9,972 nt of DNA from JBFWIL01 sp050256015. Lineage in GTDB: Bacteria; Bacteroidota; Bacteroidia; Bacteroidales; Prolixibacteraceae. Positions 1-5,829 of the stretch are shown here, in pieces. The stretch lies in contig JBFWIL010000086.1 of NCBI GenBank assembly GCA_050256015.1, forward strand, positions 1-9,972, written 5' to 3'. Positions within the stretch are counted from its first letter, which is position 1; every line of letters begins with the position of its first letter. Under the pieces are notes generated by a model that saw only the letters and a program-made list of their open reading frames with translations, was not told where the DNA came from and made no database searches. Position numbers and translations under genes: made by a program.

Positions 1-855
1 AACGGCCAGTCCAACAGGTGGATGGACATCCGGGAAAGCCTGCGCACCGACGAAACTTACCGGGAAGCCCTGGTCGACTGGAAATGGTCGGAGATGCTGG
101 TCAACAACAACTTTACTTTTCGACAGCATGAACTGTACGTTACCCAAGGCTTCATCGGGTCTACAACCACCAATCAAACCACCACGCTGGGAAGGGAAGG
201 ATCCGATTTTACAGCGGCCATTCTGGGTAACCTCCTCCGGGCCCAAAGCGTTACCATCTGGAAAAATGTGCCCGGCGTGCTGAATGCCGACCCCGATGAT
301 TTCCCGGATACGCAAAGACTGCCCGAACTATCTTACCGTGAAGCCATTGAGCTGGCATACTCCGGAGCCAAGGTGATCCACCCTAAGACAATCAAGCCGC
401 TCCGGAACAAAAATATTCCGCTATATGTCAGGCCCTTTGATTTTCCCAACCGGGAAGGAACCATCATTCATAATGTAGGTCAACAGCTGATGCTGCCTCC
501 GGTTTACATCCTGAAGAAAAAGCAGGCCCTGCTCACCCTCTCACCCAAAGATTTTTCTTTTGTCGGGATCGATATGCTTTCTGAAATATTCGCTCTGTTT
601 CGCAGCCGGCGCATCAAAGTGAACCTGATTCAGCAGTCGGCCATTGACCTCTCCCTCTGCGTAGATGAACCGGAAACAGGACTGGAGACCATGATCCTGG
701 AACTGCGCAAAAAATATGATGTGCGGTACAATACCGAACTGACCCTGGCCACCATCCGGTTTTACGACACCGGGGCCCTTCACCGGATCCGGAATAACCA
801 CCAGGTACTGCTGGAACAAAAAAGCAGGCGGACCGCCCGATTGGTTCTGAAATAA
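1..855 (+). CDS. lysC: Aspartokinase (aspartate kinase), C-terminal part, 5' truncated by window edge
   Basis: Frame 1 is open from the first base, so the 284 residues seen are the C-terminal two thirds of a protein whose start lies upstream. The enzyme phosphorylates L-aspartate with ATP in the cytoplasm, the first step towards lysine, methionine and threonine. Diagnostic kinase-domain motifs are TTTLGREGSD (about nt 178-207), VTIWKNVPGVLNADP (about 250-294), SYREAIELAYSGAKVIHPKT (about 331-390) and PLYVRPF (about 418-438). After about nt 480 the sequence changes to an ACT-type regulatory region, the usual site of feedback inhibition by lysine or threonine. The frame stops at TAA 853-855 without a homoserine dehydrogenase domain, so this looks like a monofunctional aspartokinase rather than a ThrA-type fusion. 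The symbol lysC follows that inference; which effector controls it cannot be read from the sequence. The gene converges on the minus-strand gene ending at 890. Confidence 0.93.
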   Translation, partial: NGQSNRWMDIRESLRTDETYREALVDWKWSEMLVNNNFTFRQHELYVTQGFIGSTTTNQTTTLGREGSDFTAAILGNLLRAQSVTIWKNVPGVLNADPDDFPDTQRLPELSYREAIELAYSGAKVIHPKTIKPLRNKNIPLYVRPFDFPNREGTIIHNVGQQLMLPPVYILKKKQALLTLSPKDFSFVGIDMLSEIFALFRSRRIKVNLIQQSAIDLSLCVDEPETGLETMILELRKKYDVRYNTELTLATIRFYDTGALHRIRNNHQVLLEQKSRRTARLVLK

Positions 856-884
856 GCTGTCTGGCAGCCTGCAAGACGTATTCA

Positions 885-901
885 AAACGTCAGGGACGTT
901 T
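885..901. terminator. Short hairpin between convergent genes, weak terminator candidate
   Basis: AAACGTC (885-891) and GACGTTT (895-901) form a perfect 7-bp stem with a 3-nt loop in the 34-bp gap and over the stop codon of the minus-strand gene. It sits where convergent transcripts from the aspartokinase and the 890-2038 gene would end. Neither side has a proper run of U after the stem, so termination is only a possibility. Confidence 0.25.
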
Positions 902-2038
902 AAAACTGTTCCAGAAAGCCTCCACATAAGGCGTATCTTCAAAATAATCGCGACGGGAGATGGGCTCCGCCTGCCGTTGCCAATCCAGAACACTGGCCCT
1001 GCGTCTGCTGCTCATCAGTTTCCCCTGCGGATTGATCCAGGTCTTGTCACAATCCAGGTAATTCACCAGGTATCTGTCTCCCCCCTTCCGGTAGGTGCTG
1101 GTATAATGATAGCTTACCCGGCGTTGTGCTTCCGATCCGGTATAAAGGGAACGGTTTGCCGGATGATTACGGCTCGCCTCAATCACACATTCGTTCCGGA
1201 TAAGGGCATAACTGCCTTTCAGAATATAGATCTTCCCGTCCATACGTGTGGCAAAATAATCACCCGTACGGGCCAGATCTGGTTTGCTTGTCTTATAGGA
1301 AATCACCCAGACCGAATCGTTCTCATACACGGCCATACCCTCCAGACTGAGATCATAATCGTTCAGTAATTCCTCATTAAAAATAAGATTGGACAAGCGG
1401 GCCAGATCCATTTCCAGCAGTTCGTCAAAGCCGGTTTGTCCCGACGGGAAAGAACGGGGTTCAAAATTCCGCCTGGCCTCTGCAAAACGGTACCCCCTGT
1501 TTTGAAAAGCATCGGTCACAGAAGGCGAACTGTATCCGGTCTGATCGTACAGATTGACCACGGCCTCCCTCCAGGACAACACACTGTCATTTTCCTGCAG
1601 CTGTTCCATGTAATACCACTTTAATCCGAAAGGTCCCGGATGATAATTATCAGGCACCCGGCGGGAAGCTGTACGGAGGATACGGAAAAGCACACGCGAC
1701 CGTGCCGACACGTCGACACCCTCAATGGCATAGGTCTGTTCAGACAGGGGGACCCGCACAAAGTCACGGTTAAGCAACCCGTCTAGCGACAGCGTCACGT
1801 TACGGTAGCCCACAGCCGAAAAAAACAGCTTACCCCTGGCATACTCCTCCGGAATCTTCAGTTCAAAAAAACCATCTGCATCGCTGGCTGTTCCGAAATA
1901 GGTTCCCTCGATCCCTATATTCGTATAGGCAACCCCTTCCCGGCTTGCCGCATCTACAACACGTCCCTTCAGCAGCACGGGTTGCGCATTAACAGAAAAA
2001 GGGATCATTATCAACATCAAAAACAATAATCGTTTCAT
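890..2038 (-). CDS. Secreted protein with carboxypeptidase-regulatory-like domain, function unknown
   Basis: A 382-residue protein. The start at 2038 is chosen because the next residues form a clean signal peptide (MKRLLFLMLIMIPFSVNA, cleavage likely after Ala18) and an AAGGAG lies just upstream. The frame stays open for 48 more codons upstream, but that part has no secretion signal. Residues about 22-95 match the CarboxypepD_reg-like beta-sandwich: LKGRVVDAASREGVAYTNI, then GTYFGTASDADGFFELKIP, then LFFSAVGYRNVTL. This domain is common at the N-terminus of Bacteroidota envelope proteins. The remaining 280 or so residues have alternating strand-like segments (for example DSVWVISYKTS, KIYILKGSYALIRNE, RYLVNYLDCDKTWINPQGKL) that recall a LolA/LppX-like open beta-barrel that binds lipid. 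That is a guess from pattern only. There is no TonB-dependent receptor plug or long outer-membrane barrel. It is probably exported to the periplasm or outer membrane. It is divergently placed from the lipoprotein gene at 2228. Confidence 0.8.
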   Translation of the reverse strand: MKRLLFLMLIMIPFSVNAQPVLLKGRVVDAASREGVAYTNIGIEGTYFGTASDADGFFELKIPEEYARGKLFFSAVGYRNVTLSLDGLLNRDFVRVPLSEQTYAIEGVDVSARSRVLFRILRTASRRVPDNYHPGPFGLKWYYMEQLQENDSVLSWREAVVNLYDQTGYSSPSVTDAFQNRGYRFAEARRNFEPRSFPSGQTGFDELLEMDLARLSNLIFNEELLNDYDLSLEGMAVYENDSVWVISYKTSKPDLARTGDYFATRMDGKIYILKGSYALIRNECVIEASRNHPANRSLYTGSEAQRRVSYHYTSTYRKGGDRYLVNYLDCDKTWINPQGKLMSSRRRASVLDWQRQAEPISRRDYFEDTPYVEAFWNSFKRP

Positions 2039-2042
2039 AGCA

Positions 2043-2048
2043 CTCCTT
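2043..2048 (-). promoter_or_regulatory. Ribosome binding site AAGGAG for the 890-2038 gene
   Basis: Read on the minus strand, AAGGAG lies 4 nt before the ATG at 2038. It is the clearest Shine-Dalgarno match in the window and supports the signal-peptide start over the longer upstream frame. The spacing is a little short. Confidence 0.5.
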
Positions 2049-2117
2049 TTTTTCAGGATGCGCCCATCTTCCTTCAGGAGAAAGGCCCAAAGCCCTGCTG
2101 TTTTAACAATTAACGGA

Positions 2118-2192
2118 TTCCCGGAACAATGTTTTTCCGGCCCGGAAATTTTTCCTATATTGGTTTCCTGACAACGGAACACTTTTTGTTCC
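2118..2192. repeat. Cluster of GGAA/TTCC inverted repeats in a divergent intergenic region
   Basis: Several overlapping inverted repeats lie within 75 bp of the 189-bp gap between two divergent genes. CCGGAA (2121-2126) pairs with TTCCGG (2135-2140). TTTCCGG (2134-2140) pairs with CCGGAAA (2142-2148) around a single C. GGAACA (2176-2181) pairs perfectly with TGTTCC (2187-2192) around a 5-nt loop. The blocks starting at 2123 and 2176 look alike (GGAACA, a T-rich centre, then TTCC). This could be a pair of operator sites, or hairpins in the 5' leader of the 890-2038 transcript, since they lie downstream of the minus-strand -7 element at 2194-2201. No regulator is identified. Confidence 0.4.
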
Positions 2193-2193
2193 T

Positions 2194-2201
2194 CAAAGTT
2201 A
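2194..2201 (-). promoter_or_regulatory. Bacteroidota -7 element TAACTTTG, probable promoter for the 890-2038 gene
   Basis: On the minus strand this is an exact match to TAnnTTTG. About 21 nt upstream there is only CTG instead of the usual TTG/TTTG -33 element. Transcription would begin near 2187 and give a leader of roughly 150 nt containing the inverted repeats at 2118-2192. No equally good element is seen for the divergent gene at 2228. Confidence 0.45.
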
Positions 2202-2227
2202 CCGAACTTAAATAATATATTTCAGAT

Positions 2228-2884
2228 ATGAAAACAAATCTGCTGTTGTTTCTGATCCTGATCCTGTCAACAGGCCTTTCTTCCTGTGTATCGAAAAGGA
2301 AATTCATTGATATGGAATCCTTAAAGCTTCGTGCTGAGGCCAGGGTCCGTCAGCTTACCGGAGAGAATGAATCACAGGCCGGTCGCATTGAAGCAATGAT
2401 TGCGGATTATGAACAGATGAAACAGGAACTGCTGACCAGCAATGCACAGAAAGACCAGCTTATCGGCAGCCTTAACGGACAGATCAACCAGCTTAAGTCG
2501 AACGTACAGGAAAAAAATGCAACCATGGAAGAAAAGCTGTACGCCTTTGAATATGAGAAAAGGCGAATGAAGGAGGAACTCCGGAAAAGCAAAAATACAG
2601 AGACCGGCCTGCAGGACCAAAATGCAGAGCTTTCCAGTGAATTGCGCACCTTAAAAGAAGAACTTTCAGAGGTTCGTTTTAACCTGGGCCGGAAAGATAA
2701 CGAATCGGCACGCCTCACCAGCCAGCTTAACGTGAAAGACAAAAAATTACATGAGCAGGCAAGCCGACTGGCAAGCCTGCAGCAAGAAATCGATCAGCTA
2801 AAAGCCAGCCAAAAGATAAAGGAAGAAACCATTGAACGGCTCAGCAACAATGTAAAACTGCTGAAACAGGAATTGGGCAAATAA
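2228..2884 (+). CDS. Coiled-coil lipoprotein, function unknown
   Basis: A 218-residue protein. It begins with a lipoprotein signal peptide (hydrophobic residues 5-17, lipobox LSSC with the acylated Cys at residue 20). The mature start is CVSKRKF. From about residue 28 to the end it is charged and almost wholly helical, rich in E, K, Q, L and S, with repeated leucine spacing typical of a long coiled coil (for example LTSQLNVKDKKLHEQASRL and ERLSNNVKLLKQELGK). There are very few aromatic residues and no Cys after the lipobox. The CVSKxKF start followed by coiled coil resembles the N-terminal part of Bacteroidota OmpA-family lipoproteins, but no peptidoglycan-binding OmpA domain follows before the stop at 2882-2884. 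No acidic lipoprotein export signal follows the Cys, so a periplasm-facing anchor is more likely than surface display (inference). It may be a spacer or tether in the envelope. The start has no clear Shine-Dalgarno sequence. Confidence 0.85.
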   Translation: MKTNLLLFLILILSTGLSSCVSKRKFIDMESLKLRAEARVRQLTGENESQAGRIEAMIADYEQMKQELLTSNAQKDQLIGSLNGQINQLKSNVQEKNATMEEKLYAFEYEKRRMKEELRKSKNTETGLQDQNAELSSELRTLKEELSEVRFNLGRKDNESARLTSQLNVKDKKLHEQASRLASLQQEIDQLKASQKIKEETIERLSNNVKLLKQELGK

Positions 2885-2901
2885 TTCCTCCTTTCCATGG
2901 G

Positions 2902-4239
2902 TTAACAGATTTCCGGAAGACTGATTCCCTTGATTTTCCGGTACAAATCCAGCGCGTACAGATCGGTCATACCCGAAACAAAGTCAACCACCGACTGAAT
3001 TTTTCCATAGACTGTCCTGCCTGCCGGTTGATACTGTTCCGGCATCAGCGAAAGCAGACGCTTGGAAAAGCCTGCTCCAGGAGAAAGCACAGCCCGGGTA
3101 AATTCATCCAGTAAAGTCCCCAGAATCTGAAAACCGGTCACTTCGATTTCCACTACCGAACGGTCGTTATAGATACGGCTTACCGACAACCGTCTGATTT
3201 CTTCCATGGCTTCCCCGGACGGCCTGCTTATTCGACGAATCAGCGGCCCCTGGGAATTGCCCTCCAGAATATGCGGTTCCTGCTCCATAAATACACCGAC
3301 GCATTCCTGAACCAAACGGTTAATCACCCCTGCACGCAAAAAGGCAATCCGCTCGTTCCGGTCGGTCACCACCCGGAATACCTCATTAATTTTCCGGTAT
3401 GCCGCCCGATCGGTTTCCGGATCGTAAAAATTAAGCAAGAGCTCCGCGGTGGTTTCATAATCCAGAATCTTAAGCCTGTGGGCATCTTCCAGGTCCATGA
3501 TCAGATAACAGATATCGTCGGCAGCCTCCACCAGAAAAACCAAAGGATGACGGGCATACCGAAGCGGGTCCTCTGCCAGCCGTTTCAGACCGAGCGTACC
3601 GGCTATATCAAGAAAAAGCTCTTTCTCCGACTGAAAAAATCCGAATTTCGGAAGGTCAACCCCTACCGATTCATAGGGATATTTCACTATGGACGCCAGC
3701 GTAGTATAAGTCAATGCAAATCCTCCCGGTCTGCGACCGTAAAACCGGTGGCTCAGCAACCGCAGGGCATTGGCATTGCCGTCGAAATAAAGCAGATCCG
3801 TCCATTCAGCCGGACTAAGCCGGTCTTTCAACTCCTGCCCCGCCCGGTCACGGAAATAGGTGGATATGGCTTCCTCTCCCGCATGACCGAAAGGAGGATT
3901 GCCCATGTCATGAGCCAGGCACCCGGCAGAAACCACAGCCCCCAGTTCTCCGATAAGCGGATTCCGGCAGCCGGTCTCCAGCAGCCGGTCTGACAGCATG
4001 CTCCCCAGAGAACGCCCCACACTGGCTACTTCAAGGCTGTGTGTCAATCTGTTATGAACAAAAACACTTCCCGGAAGCGGAAAAACCTGCGTTTTGTTCT
4101 GCATCCTCCGGAAGGGTGAAGAAAAAATGATCCGGTCATAATCCCGCTGAAACTGGGTCCGGTTGAAGCGTTCCGCATCCGTATTTTCCGACCCGGCTCC
4201 CAGTCTCCGGGCTGATATTAACCGATTCCAGTCCATCAT
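2902..4239 (-). CDS. dgt: dGTPase-family deoxynucleoside triphosphate triphosphohydrolase (HD domain)
   Basis: A 445-residue cytoplasmic enzyme of the Dgt family, which hydrolyses dNTPs (classically dGTP) to the deoxynucleoside and tripolyphosphate. The N-terminus has the family pattern FQRDYDRIIFSSPFRRMQNKTQVFPL split around residues 30-55. HD-domain metal ligands are visible in order: His67 in NRLTHSLEVA, His110-Asp111 in AHDMGNPPFGHAGE, and Asp241/242 in EAADDICYLIMDLEDA. The YFDGNANALRLL block (151-162) is also characteristic. Length is normal. The start is ATG 4239 (or the adjacent ATG at 4236); a TTG at 4275 would add 12 hydrophobic residues and overlap a promoter element, so it was not chosen. 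It lies 36 bp behind the ygjP-like gene on the same strand, suggesting cotranscription. Its 3' end is only 17 bp from the convergent lipoprotein gene. Nucleotide specificity and allosteric behaviour cannot be read from the sequence. Confidence 0.93.
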   Translation of the reverse strand: MMDWNRLISARRLGAGSENTDAERFNRTQFQRDYDRIIFSSPFRRMQNKTQVFPLPGSVFVHNRLTHSLEVASVGRSLGSMLSDRLLETGCRNPLIGELGAVVSAGCLAHDMGNPPFGHAGEEAISTYFRDRAGQELKDRLSPAEWTDLLYFDGNANALRLLSHRFYGRRPGGFALTYTTLASIVKYPYESVGVDLPKFGFFQSEKELFLDIAGTLGLKRLAEDPLRYARHPLVFLVEAADDICYLIMDLEDAHRLKILDYETTAELLLNFYDPETDRAAYRKINEVFRVVTDRNERIAFLRAGVINRLVQECVGVFMEQEPHILEGNSQGPLIRRISRPSGEAMEEIRRLSVSRIYNDRSVVEIEVTGFQILGTLLDEFTRAVLSPGAGFSKRLLSLMPEQYQPAGRTVYGKIQSVVDFVSGMTDLYALDLYRKIKGISLPEIC

Positions 4240-4262
4240 GGCAATAACATAAACAATACAGA

Positions 4263-4270
4263 CAAATATA
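4263..4270 (-). promoter_or_regulatory. Bacteroidota -7 element TATATTTG, possible internal promoter for dgt
   Basis: On the minus strand this is an exact TAnnTTTG match in the 36-bp gap between the ygjP-like gene and dgt. Transcription would begin near 4256, about 17 nt before the dgt ATG. No TTG/TTTG is present at the expected -33 distance, so it may be weak or may only supplement readthrough from upstream. Confidence 0.4.
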
Positions 4271-4275
4271 CACAA

Positions 4276-4992
4276 TCAAAACACATCCACCCGGTATCCC
4301 TTCAGCTGCCGGTCCAGTTCCCGGGCTCCCGGACATATTTTTCCCAACAACTGCCAAAATCCCGGACCATGATTTTTCTCCACCGTATGGACCAGCTCGT
4401 GCAACAGCACATAGTCGGTAAGCCGGGAAGGCAGCCGCATGAGATGCAGGTTCAGATTGATGTTATTCTGTTGGGAACAGCTTCCCCAGCGGGTTTTTAC
4501 CTGTTTTACAACCACCTTCCCAAAACAAAAGCCATGTTGTACGGACAGCTCAGTCAACCGCACAGGCAGGTACACCCTGGCCTCCTGTTGCATAACCTTC
4601 ACAATAACATCGCGTATAAACTGCTGTATCCCGGGAAGCTTACAATCACACTCCCGGGGAATGCCAATCCTTATCAATCCGTCTTCAACCCGGGCTGAAA
4701 CCTTCGCCCGGCCATCGCGTATGACCTGAAGCGCATGAAAACGGGTGCGGAAACAACCGGCCGGCTCAAAAACAGTTAAACCAGCCTTTACGGCCGATTG
4801 TTGTTTTAATATCCAGTCGGATTTGGCCCTGACAAAATCCAGAGCTTTTTGTTCGGAACCTGCAGGCGGCATGGAAAGCAAAACTTTACCATCCGGGCCG
4901 ACCCGCAGGCGGATACGCCGGGAACGAATGTTCTTTGTGATACACAGCTCGCCTACGGGATCTATCCGGATATGTTTAACAACATTTTTCAT
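4276..4992 (-). CDS. YgjP-like M48-type zinc metallopeptidase (DUF45)
   Basis: A 238-residue predicted cytoplasmic metallopeptidase. The zinc motif HELVH is at residues 198-202 and the likely third ligand His208 is in NHGPGFW. The upstream block KTRWGSCSQQNNINLN (167-182) is the usual signature of the YgjP/DUF45 family, and the N-terminal beta-rich part (IRSRRIRLRVGPDGKVLLSMP, split over 22-42) also matches the family layout. Length is typical for the family, so the protein appears intact. Start ATG 4992 (MKNVVKHIRI) was chosen because further extension runs into the divergent gene. Family members are close to SprT-type domains, but the physiological substrate is not established, so no gene symbol is given. 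It has no signal peptide or membrane segment. It probably forms an operon with dgt downstream and is divergent from the 5065 gene across 72 bp. Confidence 0.88.
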   Translation of the reverse strand: MKNVVKHIRIDPVGELCITKNIRSRRIRLRVGPDGKVLLSMPPAGSEQKALDFVRAKSDWILKQQSAVKAGLTVFEPAGCFRTRFHALQVIRDGRAKVSARVEDGLIRIGIPRECDCKLPGIQQFIRDVIVKVMQQEARVYLPVRLTELSVQHGFCFGKVVVKQVKTRWGSCSQQNNINLNLHLMRLPSRLTDYVLLHELVHTVEKNHGPGFWQLLGKICPGARELDRQLKGYRVDVF

Positions 4993-5064
4993 AAAAGAAA
5001 TGATGACGAAGATAATATAAATCCTCCATGTAAATAATGTTAACCAAAAAGAAAAGACACGTCT

Positions 5065-5769
5065 ATGGAATCCAAAAAAGGAATTGAAGTATTCGGCACC
5101 ATCAACAAACAGGAAACGGTGCTGAGCGTAACCGACCGGGTTCTGCCCGGTTCCCTGGTCTTCGAGGCGATTGCCCCCTTTCCGGGTTATTATCATGCTG
5201 AGCCCAACACGACCAGGCCGGTATACCTTTATCTGGCCCTGCAGGAACAGTATCCACTGATAGACATTATCCGCGCCTCAGAAAAAGTGGAAAGAATCTT
5301 CGATGAACACTTTGATGCAGGAAAAGGATTTCTGCAAATCCGCACCGACACCTATTATGTGCTGCGCATAAGACACCTGAATCAGTACGATCTTATCGGA
5401 AAGTTACAGCAGAGCTACCGAAGCCAGGGGCTTCTCCCCCTGCAAAAAACCCTGCGCGGACTGGAAGAAACCGCCCGGATCCGGGTGGTAAAGTTTTTTC
5501 AGCTGGAACCACTGGAGGAAGGAATCTACCTGGACCGTAAAGAAGCCTGTCATGCTTATCTTGAGATACCCCGGCACCACAGCTGGGAAGAGTTCAACGA
5601 GCTGACCATGAGGGTGAAATACAACTGGGAAGGCAGCAAATTCGATGCAGCCACGGGAGCCTTTCACCACCAGGGCCGGCTGCATGAGTTTGTCCGGATC
5701 TACTCCAGTCGGCTCAGCCCGGATTTTCTGCAACAGCTGCGCCAGCTTTACCTGAAAAAAATCAGGTAA
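5065..5769 (+). CDS. Unrecognised 234-residue protein with an apparent internal duplication
   Basis: I do not recognise a family. There is no signal peptide, lipobox or transmembrane stretch, so it is probably cytoplasmic. The sequence alternates strand-like segments (RPVYLYLAL, GFLQIRTDTYYVLRIRHL, IRVVKFFQLEPL, ACHAYLEIP, HEFVRIYSS) with amphipathic helices. The two halves look related. Residues about 54-118 contain YL, then FDAGKGF at 83-89, then VLRI and a helix ending KLQQSY. Residues about 164-229 contain YL, then FDAATGAF at 193-200, then FVRI and a helix ending QLRQLY, at nearly the same spacing. That suggests a tandem pair of alpha/beta units joined by a helical linker (119-140). No catalytic or metal-binding motif stands out, although His is frequent (RHH at 170-172, HH at 201-202). 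Codon use and composition look like the neighbours. The start follows a purine-rich but weak ribosome site. It is divergent from the ygjP-like gene and convergent with gltX. Confidence 0.82.
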   Translation: MESKKGIEVFGTINKQETVLSVTDRVLPGSLVFEAIAPFPGYYHAEPNTTRPVYLYLALQEQYPLIDIIRASEKVERIFDEHFDAGKGFLQIRTDTYYVLRIRHLNQYDLIGKLQQSYRSQGLLPLQKTLRGLEETARIRVVKFFQLEPLEEGIYLDRKEACHAYLEIPRHHSWEEFNELTMRVKYNWEGSKFDAATGAFHHQGRLHEFVRIYSSRLSPDFLQQLRQLYLKKIR

Positions 5770-5829
5770 AAAAACGGGGCATTCTCCAGGACGGTCAGGC
5801 CTCTGGAGAATGCCGGCCGGCTTTATTTT
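5768..5829. terminator. Bidirectional intrinsic terminator between the 5065 gene and gltX
   Basis: A perfect 12-bp stem is formed by GGCATTCTCCAG (5778-5789) and CTGGAGAATGCC (5803-5814) with a 13-nt loop. Read on the minus strand it is followed within 3 nt by seven T (5774-5768), a strong terminator for gltX. On the plus strand the T-rich tract (CTTTATTTT, 5821-5829) starts 6 nt after the stem, so termination of the 5065 gene is plausible but weaker. Confidence 0.85.

Noticed and set aside
2039..2182. 48-codon in-frame N-terminal extension of the 890-2038 gene
   Set aside because: The extension begins in the intergenic repeats, has no secretion signal and would bury a clean signal peptide that follows an AAGGAG.
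3271..3993. 240-codon open frame on the plus strand
   Set aside because: It lies fully antisense inside dgt, which has all its catalytic motifs; the frame shows no domain or signal.
4240..4275. TTG start for dgt at 4275, adding 12 residues
   Set aside because: The added hydrophobic residues are not part of the Dgt pattern, and the codons overlap the TATATTTG element; the ATG pair at 4239/4236 fits the family start.
2902..4992. Possible phage-defence role for the dNTP hydrolase with a protease partner
   Set aside because: The dGTPase has the form of a normal chromosomal enzyme among housekeeping genes; no integrase, toxin-like or sensor gene is nearby, so defence is not supported.
4993..5196. 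68-codon extension of the ygjP-like gene
   Set aside because: It runs antisense through the start of the 5065 gene, and the family homology begins right at ATG 4992.
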